This document shows, piece after piece, positions 6,992 through 12,824 of a stretch of DNA of 13,610 nt. The notes below the pieces were generated by a model, which searched no databases, was not told the DNA's origin, and worked only from the letters and a program-made list of their open reading frames with translations. The DNA is from Sphingomonadales bacterium UBA6171 (GTDB lineage Bacteria; Pseudomonadota; Alphaproteobacteria; Sphingomonadales; Sphingomonadaceae): assembly GCA_002422985.1 (NCBI GenBank), contig DITZ01000027.1:250-13859 (forward strand), read 5' to 3'. Both the position numbers and the translations under genes were made by a program. The stretch's first letter is position 1, and each line of letters starts with the position of its first letter.

Positions 6992-8161
6992 TCACTCCGC
7001 CGCCAGACGCAGGATCCGGCCTTCCGGTTCATCGGTCAGCACATGGACGATGCCTTCCGGTGACATGCGGATGTCGCGGACGCGGGCTTCGATGGGGAGG
7101 CGGGTTTCTGTTGCCGGGCGGCCGTCGGCGCGCAGCCGGATGAAGCGGATGTCGCCCGATGCCAGCCCGCCGGCGAGGATGACGCCGTTCAGCGCCGGCA
7201 GAGCCTTGCCGCGATAGACCAGCAGGCCGGACGGCGCGATGGAGGGGACCCAGACGGAGACGGGATCGCGAAAACCGGGGCGGCTGCGTTCGCTGGTGAT
7301 GGGCTTGCCGCTATATTCGATGCTGTAGGTGACGATCGGCCAGCCATGATTGCCGCCGGCGGCCAGCCGGTTCAGCTCGTCTCCGCCGCGCGCGCCATGT
7401 TCGGTGGCCCAGATGGTGCCGGTGGCGGCGTCGCGGGTGAGGCCCTGAATATTGCGGTGGCCGATGCTCCAGACGCGGCTATCCCAGCCCAGCTTGGGGT
7501 TCAGCACGCCCGGATTGCTGCGCACCGGCAGGCCATCGGCCGTTACCCGCAGCACCTTGCCGAAACAGGTTTTTCCATTCTGCGCCTGTTCGCGGATGAA
7601 TTTGCCGTCGAGCCGGAAGGGCGGGTTGCCGCCATCGCCCACCGACATCAGCAGCGTGCCATCCGGCAGCCACAAAAGGCGCGAGCCGAAATGTGCACCG
7701 CCATTTTTGGGCGTGGGGTTGCGGAACAATTCCTTCACGTCGGTCAGCATATTGCCGCTGAGCCTGCCGCGGCTCAGCGCCGTCATGTTGGCGGTGGGGG
7801 TGCCGACCGCATGGGTGAGATAGACGAGGCCGTTGCGGGCGAAATCCGGGTGCAGCGCCACGTCCAGCAGGCCGCCCTGCCCGGCCACCAGCACCTTGGG
7901 CACGCCGGCGACCGGCGGGCCGACGCGGCCATCGCGGCTGATGATGCGCAGCCGGCCGGGCCGTTCGGTGACGAGCGCGCGGCCATCGGGCAGGAAGGCG
8001 ATGCTCCAGGGATTTTCGAGGCCGGCGGCCCATGGCCTGGCGACGATGCCCGGCTCGGCCGGCACCTCCCACGAAACGACGGGCGGAGCGGCGCCGGGTT
8101 GCGCCATGGTGGCGGTGGCGGTGGCGGTGGCGGCGAGGACGGCGATGATGATGGCGCGCAT
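6992..8161 (-). CDS. Exported PQQ-dependent sugar dehydrogenase-like protein (glucose/sorbosone dehydrogenase family)
   Basis: This 389-residue protein resembles soluble PQQ aldose sugar dehydrogenases (E. coli YliI-like), six-bladed beta-propellers that oxidise aldoses with PQQ. Visible motifs are E-N-P-W-S-I-A-F-L-P-D-G-R (49-61), H-P-D-F (104-107), G-G-A-H-F-G-S-R (154-161, with His157 the likely catalytic base), G-H-R-N-I-Q-G (234-240), E-H-G-A-R-G-G-D-E (254-262) and N-H-G-W-P (271-275). Residues 1-20 are a signal peptide ending A-T-M-A, so it should be periplasmic. The ATG at 8161 has a good Shine-Dalgarno, AAGGAG (8169-8174), spaced 7 nt. No PQQ biosynthesis genes are in the window. 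The family is clear but the sugar is not. The Ala-Thr run in its signal peptide comes from a DNA hexamer repeat. Confidence 0.92.
   Translation of the reverse strand: MRAIIIAVLAATATATATMAQPGAAPPVVSWEVPAEPGIVARPWAAGLENPWSIAFLPDGRALVTERPGRLRIISRDGRVGPPVAGVPKVLVAGQGGLLDVALHPDFARNGLVYLTHAVGTPTANMTALSRGRLSGNMLTDVKELFRNPTPKNGGAHFGSRLLWLPDGTLLMSVGDGGNPPFRLDGKFIREQAQNGKTCFGKVLRVTADGLPVRSNPGVLNPKLGWDSRVWSIGHRNIQGLTRDAATGTIWATEHGARGGDELNRLAAGGNHGWPIVTYSIEYSGKPITSERSRPGFRDPVSVWVPSIAPSGLLVYRGKALPALNGVILAGGLASGDIRFIRLRADGRPATETRLPIEARVRDIRMSPEGIVHVLTDEPEGRILRLAAE
8108..8131. repeat. GGTGGC hexanucleotide repeat, four perfect units
   Basis: Four perfect GGTGGC units on the plus strand are followed by a partial unit (ggc). 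On the minus strand they encode the alternating Ala-Thr run in the h-region of the sugar dehydrogenase signal peptide. The unit is six bases long, so copy-number change would lengthen or shorten the hydrophobic core without shifting frame. Confidence 0.9.
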
Positions 8162-8243
8162 GGGGAAACTCCTTGTGCCTGCTCAATGCCCCGGCGCGCC
8201 CATGTCTGCCAAGCCTGCAACGCGCTTTGCCCGCGCGGCGGGG

Positions 8244-8266
8244 CCATGTATGGGCGGGATACAGGG
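8244..8266. promoter_or_regulatory. Imperfect inverted repeat in divergent intergenic region
   Basis: TGTAT (8247-8251) and ATACA (8259-8263) are separated by 7 nt. Two further C-G pairs lie outside them after one mismatch. The site sits in the 240-nt divergent region (8162-8401) between the sugar dehydrogenase and the beta-hydroxylase-like gene. It could bind a dimeric regulator of either or both. No convincing -35/-10 pair was found nearby, so this is a candidate only. The rest of that region shows no confident gene. Confidence 0.3.
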
Positions 8267-8401
8267 TGACGTGGGGGTGATGATGAGCAGTATCGGGAAC
8301 CGGCAGGGCGCGGGCGGCATCGGCTGGCGGACGACCGGCTTGCGCGCCGGGGATGGCAACGCCTGCGACAGCTTGTCGGTTGCGGCGAATCAGCGCTGAT
8401 C

Positions 8402-9502
8402 ATGGCCAGCGATCCGCATCTGGCCGCGGTGGTGGAAGCGCTGCGGCGGCGGGATGCGACGGCGGCTGTCAGCCGGTTGCAGGCGGTGCCGGACGCGCCG
8501 CCGATGCTGCGGGCGCAGGTGTGCGCGCTTGCCGGAGACGCGGCGGGCGAGGAAGCCGCGCTGATGGCGGTGCTGAAGGCCGAGCCGCGCAACATGGCGG
8601 CGCTGATCGCCATGGGGGAACGCAAGGCGGCCGATGGCGACGAGCGGACGGCGAGCCTGTGGTTCCGCACGGCGCTGAATCAGGCGGCCGTGACGCCGCC
8701 GCCGCCCGCCGCGCGGCCGCTGATGGAGAAAGCGGCGGCCTATGTGCAGGGGGCGAGCGGGCGCTTTGCGACACATCTGGCCGCGGCGCTGGGCGATGCG
8801 GCGCGGCTGCCGCGCATCGCCCAGGCGATTGATCTGCTGGCCGGGCGGACGGAGATTTATCCGCAGCGGCCAAGCCAGTTTCACTTTCCCGGCCTGGCCC
8901 CGCGCTGCTTTTTCGAGCGGGGTGATTTCCCCTGGCTCGCGGATGTGGAGGCGGCGATTCCGGCGATGCGCGATGAGCTGCTGGCGGCGGGCGACGCGGC
9001 TTTCTCCCCCTATGTGGAGACGCCGAAGGACAGCCCGGCCCCCAATAATCCGCTGCGCGACGATCCGCGCTGGTCTGCCGGCTGGCTCTGGCGGCAGGGC
9101 GCGGTGGTGCGCGATGCGCCCGCGACGCTGGCGGCGCTGGCGCGGGCACCGATGCCGATGATCGGCGGGCGGTCGCCCAATGCCTTATGGTCGCGTCTGG
9201 CACCGGGCACGCATATCGCGCCGCATCATGGCCTGCTGAACACGCGGCTGATCTGCCATGTGCCGCTGATAACGGCACCCGATTGCGGCCTGCGGGTGGG
9301 GCATGAGACACGCGGCTGGGAGGAAGGCGAGAGCCTGATTTTTGATGACAGCATCGAGCATGAGGCCTGGAACCGGGGCGGCAGCCCGCGCACCATATTG
9401 CTGTTCGAAATCTGGCGGCCGGATATTGAGGCGGCGGAGCGGGCGGCGCTGACGAAGCTGTTCCGCTCGATTGACGGCTTTGGCGCGGCGGCGGCTTTGT
9501 AA
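8402..9502 (+). CDS. Aspartyl/asparaginyl beta-hydroxylase-like 2-oxoglutarate oxygenase with helical N-terminus
   Basis: This 366-residue protein has an Ala-rich, TPR-like helical region at about 1-150 and an aspartyl/asparaginyl beta-hydroxylase fold at about 165-340. The catalytic part shows P-H-H-G-L-L-N-T-R-L (274-283), matching the P-H-x-G-P-x-N-x-R-L metal site, then I-E-H-E-A-W-N (318-324) and R-T-I-L-L-F-E-I-W-R-P (330-340). By analogy with AspH, His275 and His320 would hold Fe(II) and Arg330 would bind 2-oxoglutarate. It should hydroxylate a protein or peptide side chain in the cytosol; no signal peptide is seen. The ATG at 8402 lacks a clear Shine-Dalgarno, and earlier in-frame starts were not convincing. 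A second, unrelated 2-oxoglutarate oxygenase-like gene follows after 126 nt on the same strand. The substrate is unknown. Confidence 0.87.
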   Translation: MASDPHLAAVVEALRRRDATAAVSRLQAVPDAPPMLRAQVCALAGDAAGEEAALMAVLKAEPRNMAALIAMGERKAADGDERTASLWFRTALNQAAVTPPPPAARPLMEKAAAYVQGASGRFATHLAAALGDAARLPRIAQAIDLLAGRTEIYPQRPSQFHFPGLAPRCFFERGDFPWLADVEAAIPAMRDELLAAGDAAFSPYVETPKDSPAPNNPLRDDPRWSAGWLWRQGAVVRDAPATLAALARAPMPMIGGRSPNALWSRLAPGTHIAPHHGLLNTRLICHVPLITAPDCGLRVGHETRGWEEGESLIFDDSIEHEAWNRGGSPRTILLFEIWRPDIEAAERAALTKLFRSIDGFGAAAAL

Positions 9503-9611
9503 CAGAGCGGTGACGGAAACCCATCGCCCCCGCCGCCTGCTGGAACGCCGCAGGCGCGACCGCGCCGGCCGTCTGGCCGAACGCGATGATCTTGCTCATC
9601 GGGCGATGCTG

Positions 9612-9630
9612 TTTGTCATCATTTTGTCAT
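9612..9630 (+). repeat. TTTGTCAT direct repeat overlapping a start codon
   Basis: TTTGTCAT occurs at 9612-9619 and again at 9623-9630, 11 nt apart (about one helical turn). The second copy contains the first two bases of the ATG of the cupin-like gene. The upstream gap (9503-9628) also holds a 7-bp hairpin with a 9-nt loop (9534-9556) that lacks a T-run, so it is not a typical terminator. No Shine-Dalgarno is visible before this start. Confidence 0.55.
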
Positions 9631-10717
9631 GAATGGCGCGCAATTCGGGGCCATGCTGGACGCGCGCAAGACATTCCGGGCCGATGATCCGCTGCGGGCG
9701 CTGGGCATCAGCCGGCCGGCCCTGGCGGTGAATGACGCCGTGCACGAGGAAATTGCCGCACGGCTGATGGATGGCGAGGCGGCGGACAGGCTGGTGGGGG
9801 ACATGGTGCGCACACATGGTCTGGCCGCGGCCGAGGCGCTGCGGCTGGTGCAGGCGGCGGCCGACCATCCCTATGTGCGGGCGGCGGCGCGGCTGCGGGC
9901 GCGGGTTTCCAAGCGGGACTGGCTGCTGGAATGTCGCGCCCGGCTGGAGCGTGACGGGGAGGAAGCGATTCCCCGGCGGCACCGGCTGGCGGCGGATATA
10001 TTTTATGCGGAACATTACAGGCCGTTGCGGCCCGTGGTGCTGACCGGGCTGGTGGACGACTGGCCGGCGATGGGCTGGAGCTTTGACAGGCTGGCGGCGC
10101 GCATCCCCGGCGACCCGGAGATCGAGGTGCAGGGGGACCGGGAGGCGGACCCGGATTTCGAGCTGAACAGCATCGCGCACAAACGGCGGATGCGCTGGCG
10201 CGCCGTGCTGGCGGCGATGCAGCGGCCGGAGACCGGCAACAGCCTGTATGTCACCGCCAACAACAGCGGTGTGAACCGGCAGGCGCTGGCGCAACTGTGG
10301 GCCGATATCGGCCCGCTGCCGGGTTATCTGGGGCCGTCGCCTATGGGAGACGGGTTTTTCTGGATGGGGCCGCAGGGCAGCATCACGCCCTGGCACCATG
10401 ATCTGACGCAGAATCTGCTGATGACCTGTTCCGGCACAAAGCGCGTGACGCTGGTGGCACCGCACGAGACGCAGCGGATGCAGAATCACCGCCACTGTTT
10501 CAGCCGCTTTGCTGCGGATGCGGCGCTTGCATCGGTGCCGCAGGATGAGCGCCCCCGGCTGTGGCAGGTGGATATTGCGCCGGGCGAGATATTGTTTCTG
10601 CCGGTCGGCTGGTGGCATCATGTGGAGGGGCTGACGCCCACCATCGGCATGAGCTTCACCAATTTTGTCTGGCCCAATGATTTCGGGCGCGGCTATTCCA
10701 GCTTCGACCGGGTTTGA
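9629..10717 (+). CDS. Cupin-like (JmjC/FIH-type) Fe(II)/2-oxoglutarate oxygenase
   Basis: This 362-residue protein has a helical N-terminus (about 1-120) and a C-terminal JmjC/cupin_8 domain (about 120-350). The iron triad is readable: H-x-D at His256/Asp258 in T-P-W-H-H-D, and a distal His in P-V-G-W-W-H-H-V-E (325-333). G-T-K-R-V-T-L-V-A-P (269-278) resembles the FIH stretch whose Lys binds 2-oxoglutarate, giving Lys271. The W-W-H-H signature and the following beta-strand are close to human FIH, an asparaginyl hydroxylase. It probably hydroxylates an amino-acid side chain or small molecule in the cytosol. The start at 9629 has no Shine-Dalgarno; the next in-frame Met is residue 9. It may be co-transcribed with the preceding hydroxylase. 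Its 3' end overlaps the convergent tdk gene by 25 nt. Confidence 0.87.
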   Translation: MNGAQFGAMLDARKTFRADDPLRALGISRPALAVNDAVHEEIAARLMDGEAADRLVGDMVRTHGLAAAEALRLVQAAADHPYVRAAARLRARVSKRDWLLECRARLERDGEEAIPRRHRLAADIFYAEHYRPLRPVVLTGLVDDWPAMGWSFDRLAARIPGDPEIEVQGDREADPDFELNSIAHKRRMRWRAVLAAMQRPETGNSLYVTANNSGVNRQALAQLWADIGPLPGYLGPSPMGDGFFWMGPQGSITPWHHDLTQNLLMTCSGTKRVTLVAPHETQRMQNHRHCFSRFAADAALASVPQDERPRLWQVDIAPGEILFLPVGWWHHVEGLTPTIGMSFTNFVWPNDFGRGYSSFDRV

Positions 10718-11274
10718 CCCTGCGACCAGTGCCGGCGGCATAAAGCGACATAGCGTTCATTGCCGCCGATCTCCGTCTGCGCGCCGCTGCTGACGGGCCG
10801 GCCCTCGGCGTCGATGCGCTGGTTCATGGTGGCTTTGCGCCCGCAATGGCAGACGGCCTTCAGCTCTATGAGCTTGTCGGCAATCGCCAGCAGCCGCGCG
10901 GAGCCGGCGAACGGCTGGCCCATGAAATCGGTGCGCAGGCCGTAAGCCAGCGTCGGGATGTCCAGCACGTCCACCACATGGGCAAGCTGATCCACCTGTT
11001 GCGCGCTGAGGAACTGGGCCTCGTCCAGCAGGATGCAGTCGGGGCGCGGGGCGGCGCTGATGGCGGCGAACAGGTCGGTTTCGGGGGCAAAGACATGGGC
11101 GTCGGCGGACAGGCCGATGCGCGAACCGATGCGGCCCTGCCCGGCGCGATCATCATGCGCGGCGGTCCACAGCATCGTCGTCATGCCGCGTTCGCGATAG
11201 TTGAAGCTGGCCTGCAACAGCGTGGTGGATTTCCCCGCATTCATCGCGCCATAATAGAAATAGAGCTGCGCCAT
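10693..11274 (-). CDS. tdk: Thymidine kinase, type II
   Basis: This 193-residue enzyme phosphorylates thymidine to dTMP with ATP in the pyrimidine salvage pathway. Visible motifs are the P-loop G-A-M-N-A-G-K-S-T (9-17), the Mg-binding D-E-A-Q-F (84-88), Y-G-L-R-T-D-F (111-117), and a zinc site made of C-H-C-G (142-145) and C-R-R-H (179-182). Its length matches bacterial type II enzymes. It begins 6 nt after the CDF transporter stop on the same strand, with no obvious Shine-Dalgarno, so it is probably read from the CDF transcript. Its last 25 nt (10693-10717) overlap the 3' end of the cupin-like gene on the other strand. Confidence 0.97.
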   Translation of the reverse strand: MAQLYFYYGAMNAGKSTTLLQASFNYRERGMTTMLWTAAHDDRAGQGRIGSRIGLSADAHVFAPETDLFAAISAAPRPDCILLDEAQFLSAQQVDQLAHVVDVLDIPTLAYGLRTDFMGQPFAGSARLLAIADKLIELKAVCHCGRKATMNQRIDAEGRPVSSGAQTEIGGNERYVALCRRHWSQGQTRSKLE

Positions 11275-11280
11275 CGCTGT

Positions 11281-12255
11281 CTAACCATGCAGGCCGGTGC
11301 AGGTGTCGATGTCGGTCTGCTCGATCTGGATGGTGGCGTGGACGATGCCGAACTGGCGGCTGAGGCCGGTGTTCACGCGGGAGAGCAGGCCGTCGGAGCC
11401 GCCTTTTGGCACCACCAGATGCACGGTGAGCGCGGTTTCGGTGGCGCTCATCGGCCAGATGTGCAGATCATGCACCGCCTGTACCCCCGGCATGGTGCCG
11501 AGCCATTGCCGGACGGCGACGACACTGATGCCGGCTGGTGCCGCGTCCATCGCCATGTTGAGCGCCTGCACCAGCACGCGCCAGCTGGTGGCGACGATGA
11601 CGGCGACGATCAGCAGGCTGGCGACCGGATCGATCCAGCGCGCGCCCGTGAGCATGATGAGCGCGCCGGCCAGCACCACGGCGCCGGAAACCGCGGCGTC
11701 GGCGAACAAATGGATGACGGCGGCGCGGCGGTTCACATCATCGGGGTGGCCATGGGTGAGCAGCCCGCCGGAGAGCATGTTGACGACGACCGCAGCCGCG
11801 GCAATCGCCATCACCAAAGTGCCCGGCGGCGGGCTGACTGGCGGGTTTATGAGGCGCGTCACCGCATCCAGCACCAGCATGCCGCAGGCGAACACCAGCA
11901 GCAGCGAATTGAGAATGGCGGCGATGACGCCGGCCTTGCCATAGCCATAGGTGCGCTGATCCGGACCCTGTCTTGTCATCAGCCAGGCCGCACCGCCCGC
12001 CAGCAGCAGCCCGGCGACATCGGACGCATTGTGCCCGGCATCTGCCATCAGCGCGCTGGAGCCGATGCGGAAGCCGATAATCGCCTGCACCGCGACAATC
12101 GCGAAATTGAGGATGATGGCCAGCCCATAGCGCCAGCCGCCGGTGTCGCCATGCCGATGATGATCCGGCTGAAGGTGCGGATGCGCGCCGCCATGCAAGC
12201 CGCCATGCACATGGCCGTGGCTGTGGCTGTGGCCGGGATGCTGATGCGCGCTCAT
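11281..12255 (-). CDS. Cation diffusion facilitator, Zn/Co/Cd-type exporter
   Basis: This 324-residue inner-membrane protein belongs to the CDF family (CzcD/ZitB-like), which exports divalent metals in exchange for protons. The N-terminus is a metal-binding tail with 13 His in the first 36 residues. Six membrane helices follow, then a C-terminal cytosolic domain (about 230-320). Transport-site residues are readable as H-N-A-S-D (75-79) in helix 2 and H-L-F-A-D (182-186) in helix 5. The ATG at 12255 was chosen because AAGG lies 5 nt upstream; a GTG at 12288 would add 11 residues without benefit. It is divergent from the Rrf2/suf operon and leads into tdk. The metal is most likely zinc, from the His-rich tail, but this is inference. 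Confidence 0.93.
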   Translation of the reverse strand: MSAHQHPGHSHSHGHVHGGLHGGAHPHLQPDHHRHGDTGGWRYGLAIILNFAIVAVQAIIGFRIGSSALMADAGHNASDVAGLLLAGGAAWLMTRQGPDQRTYGYGKAGVIAAILNSLLLVFACGMLVLDAVTRLINPPVSPPPGTLVMAIAAAAVVVNMLSGGLLTHGHPDDVNRRAAVIHLFADAAVSGAVVLAGALIMLTGARWIDPVASLLIVAVIVATSWRVLVQALNMAMDAAPAGISVVAVRQWLGTMPGVQAVHDLHIWPMSATETALTVHLVVPKGGSDGLLSRVNTGLSRQFGIVHATIQIEQTDIDTCTGLHG

Positions 12256-12287
12256 CCCCGCCTTCTGGCGAGGATTGGGGGCCGCCA

Positions 12288-12305
12288 CAAGCCCCGCCGG
12301 GCTTG
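12288..12305. other. Small inverted repeat in CDF/Rrf2 intergenic region
   Basis: CAAGCCC (12288-12294) and GGGCTTG (12299-12305) flank a 4-nt loop. This perfect 7-bp stem lies between the CDF start and the regulator promoter and overlaps the start of its -35 element. No T-run follows in either direction, so it is not a standard terminator. It may be an operator or just an mRNA hairpin in the CDF leader. Confidence 0.4.
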
Positions 12306-12330
12306 ACCTTCGGGCGCGTGGGGCTAAATA
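12303..12330 (+). promoter_or_regulatory. Sigma70-type promoter for Rrf2-sufB operon
   Basis: TTGACC (12303-12308) and TAAATA (12325-12330) are 16 nt apart. Each matches the sigma70 consensus in five or four of six positions. The predicted transcription start, near 12337, falls inside the palindrome at 12324-12352 and gives a leader of about 50 nt. Confidence 0.6.
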
Positions 12331-12352
12331 GGACTTAGCCGGTCCTGTTTAG
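12324..12352. promoter_or_regulatory. 29-bp palindrome, candidate Rrf2 operator
   Basis: Two 11-bp arms, CTAAATAGGAC and GTCCTGTTTAG, flank 7 nt (12335-12341) and match at 10 of 11 pairs. The site overlaps the predicted -10 element and transcription start, which suits a repressor. It ends 34 nt before the GTG of an Rrf2-family gene. Rrf2 dimers such as IscR bind palindromes of about this span and often repress their own operon, so autoregulation by iron-sulfur status is the natural reading. This is inferred from position and symmetry, not matched to a known motif. Confidence 0.65.
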
Positions 12353-12386
12353 GGGCCACCTTTAACGACCATCCCCGGAGTCGCGC

Positions 12387-12824
12387 GTGCTGAGACTGTC
12401 GAACCTCGCGGATTATGGCGTTGTGGTGATGACCACGGCGGCCCGCCATGCAGCCGAAGGCCGGCGCACGTCTGCCGGGGACATCGCGGCGGAAACCCTC
12501 ATTCCCCTGCCCACGGTGGCCAAGCTGACCGGCGTGCTGGCCCGTTCGGGCCTGCTTTTGTCGCATCGCGGAGTTGCCGGCGGCTTCTCGCTGGCGCGCA
12601 GCGCCGGGGCGATAACGCTGGCCGACATCATCGAGGCGATTGACGGACCGATCGGGCTCACTCATTGCGCGCCCGGCGGCGCGGATTGCTCGCTGCACGA
12701 CCATTGCAGCGTCAAGCCGCATTGGGAGCCGGTGAATATCGCCGTCCGCACCGCTTTGTCCGGCGTTTCGCTGGCCGATCTTGCCCCGCCCCTTCCTGTT
12801 CGTTCCGAGTTGATGCCCGCATGA
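12387..12824 (+). CDS. Rrf2-family transcriptional regulator of the SUF system
   Basis: This 145-residue protein has the Rrf2/IscR layout. It opens M-L-R-L-S-N-L-A-D-Y-G, carries a winged helix with A-G-D-I-A (30-34) and P-T-V-A-K-L (42-47), a wing R-G-V-A-G-G-F-S-L-A-R (61-71), and three cysteines at 94, 101 and 107 that probably bind an Fe-S cluster. The spacing C-x6-C-x5-C differs by one from IscR (C-x5-C-x5-C). It resembles the SUF-associated Rrf2 regulators found in proteobacteria and should sense iron-sulfur cluster demand. Translation starts at GTG 12387, supported by GGAG at 12377-12380 with 6-nt spacing. It overlaps sufB by ATGA (12821-12824), and a palindrome overlaps its own promoter. 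Confidence 0.93.
   Translation: MLRLSNLADYGVVVMTTAARHAAEGRRTSAGDIAAETLIPLPTVAKLTGVLARSGLLLSHRGVAGGFSLARSAGAITLADIIEAIDGPIGLTHCAPGGADCSLHDHCSVKPHWEPVNIAVRTALSGVSLADLAPPLPVRSELMPA

Noticed and set aside
7346..8269. A 307-codon plus-strand frame opposite the sugar dehydrogenase.
   Set aside because: It is low-complexity and Ala/Gly/Arg-rich without domains. The minus-strand gene has a Shine-Dalgarno, signal peptide and catalytic motifs.
8202..8399. A possible 65-residue plus-strand ORF ending 2 nt before the beta-hydroxylase-like start.
   Set aside because: It has no Shine-Dalgarno, no recognisable motif and only an extended open frame from the antisense strand of the dehydrogenase gene. It is more likely the 5' regulatory region.
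9534..9556. A 7-bp hairpin after the beta-hydroxylase-like gene as a terminator.
   Set aside because: It has a 9-nt loop and no T-run, so it is not a convincing intrinsic terminator. The two oxygenase genes may still be co-transcribed.
10846..12306. A 486-codon plus-strand frame opposite tdk and the CDF gene.
   Set aside because: It spans two well-supported minus-strand genes and their junction and encodes His/Gly/Asp-rich shadow sequence.
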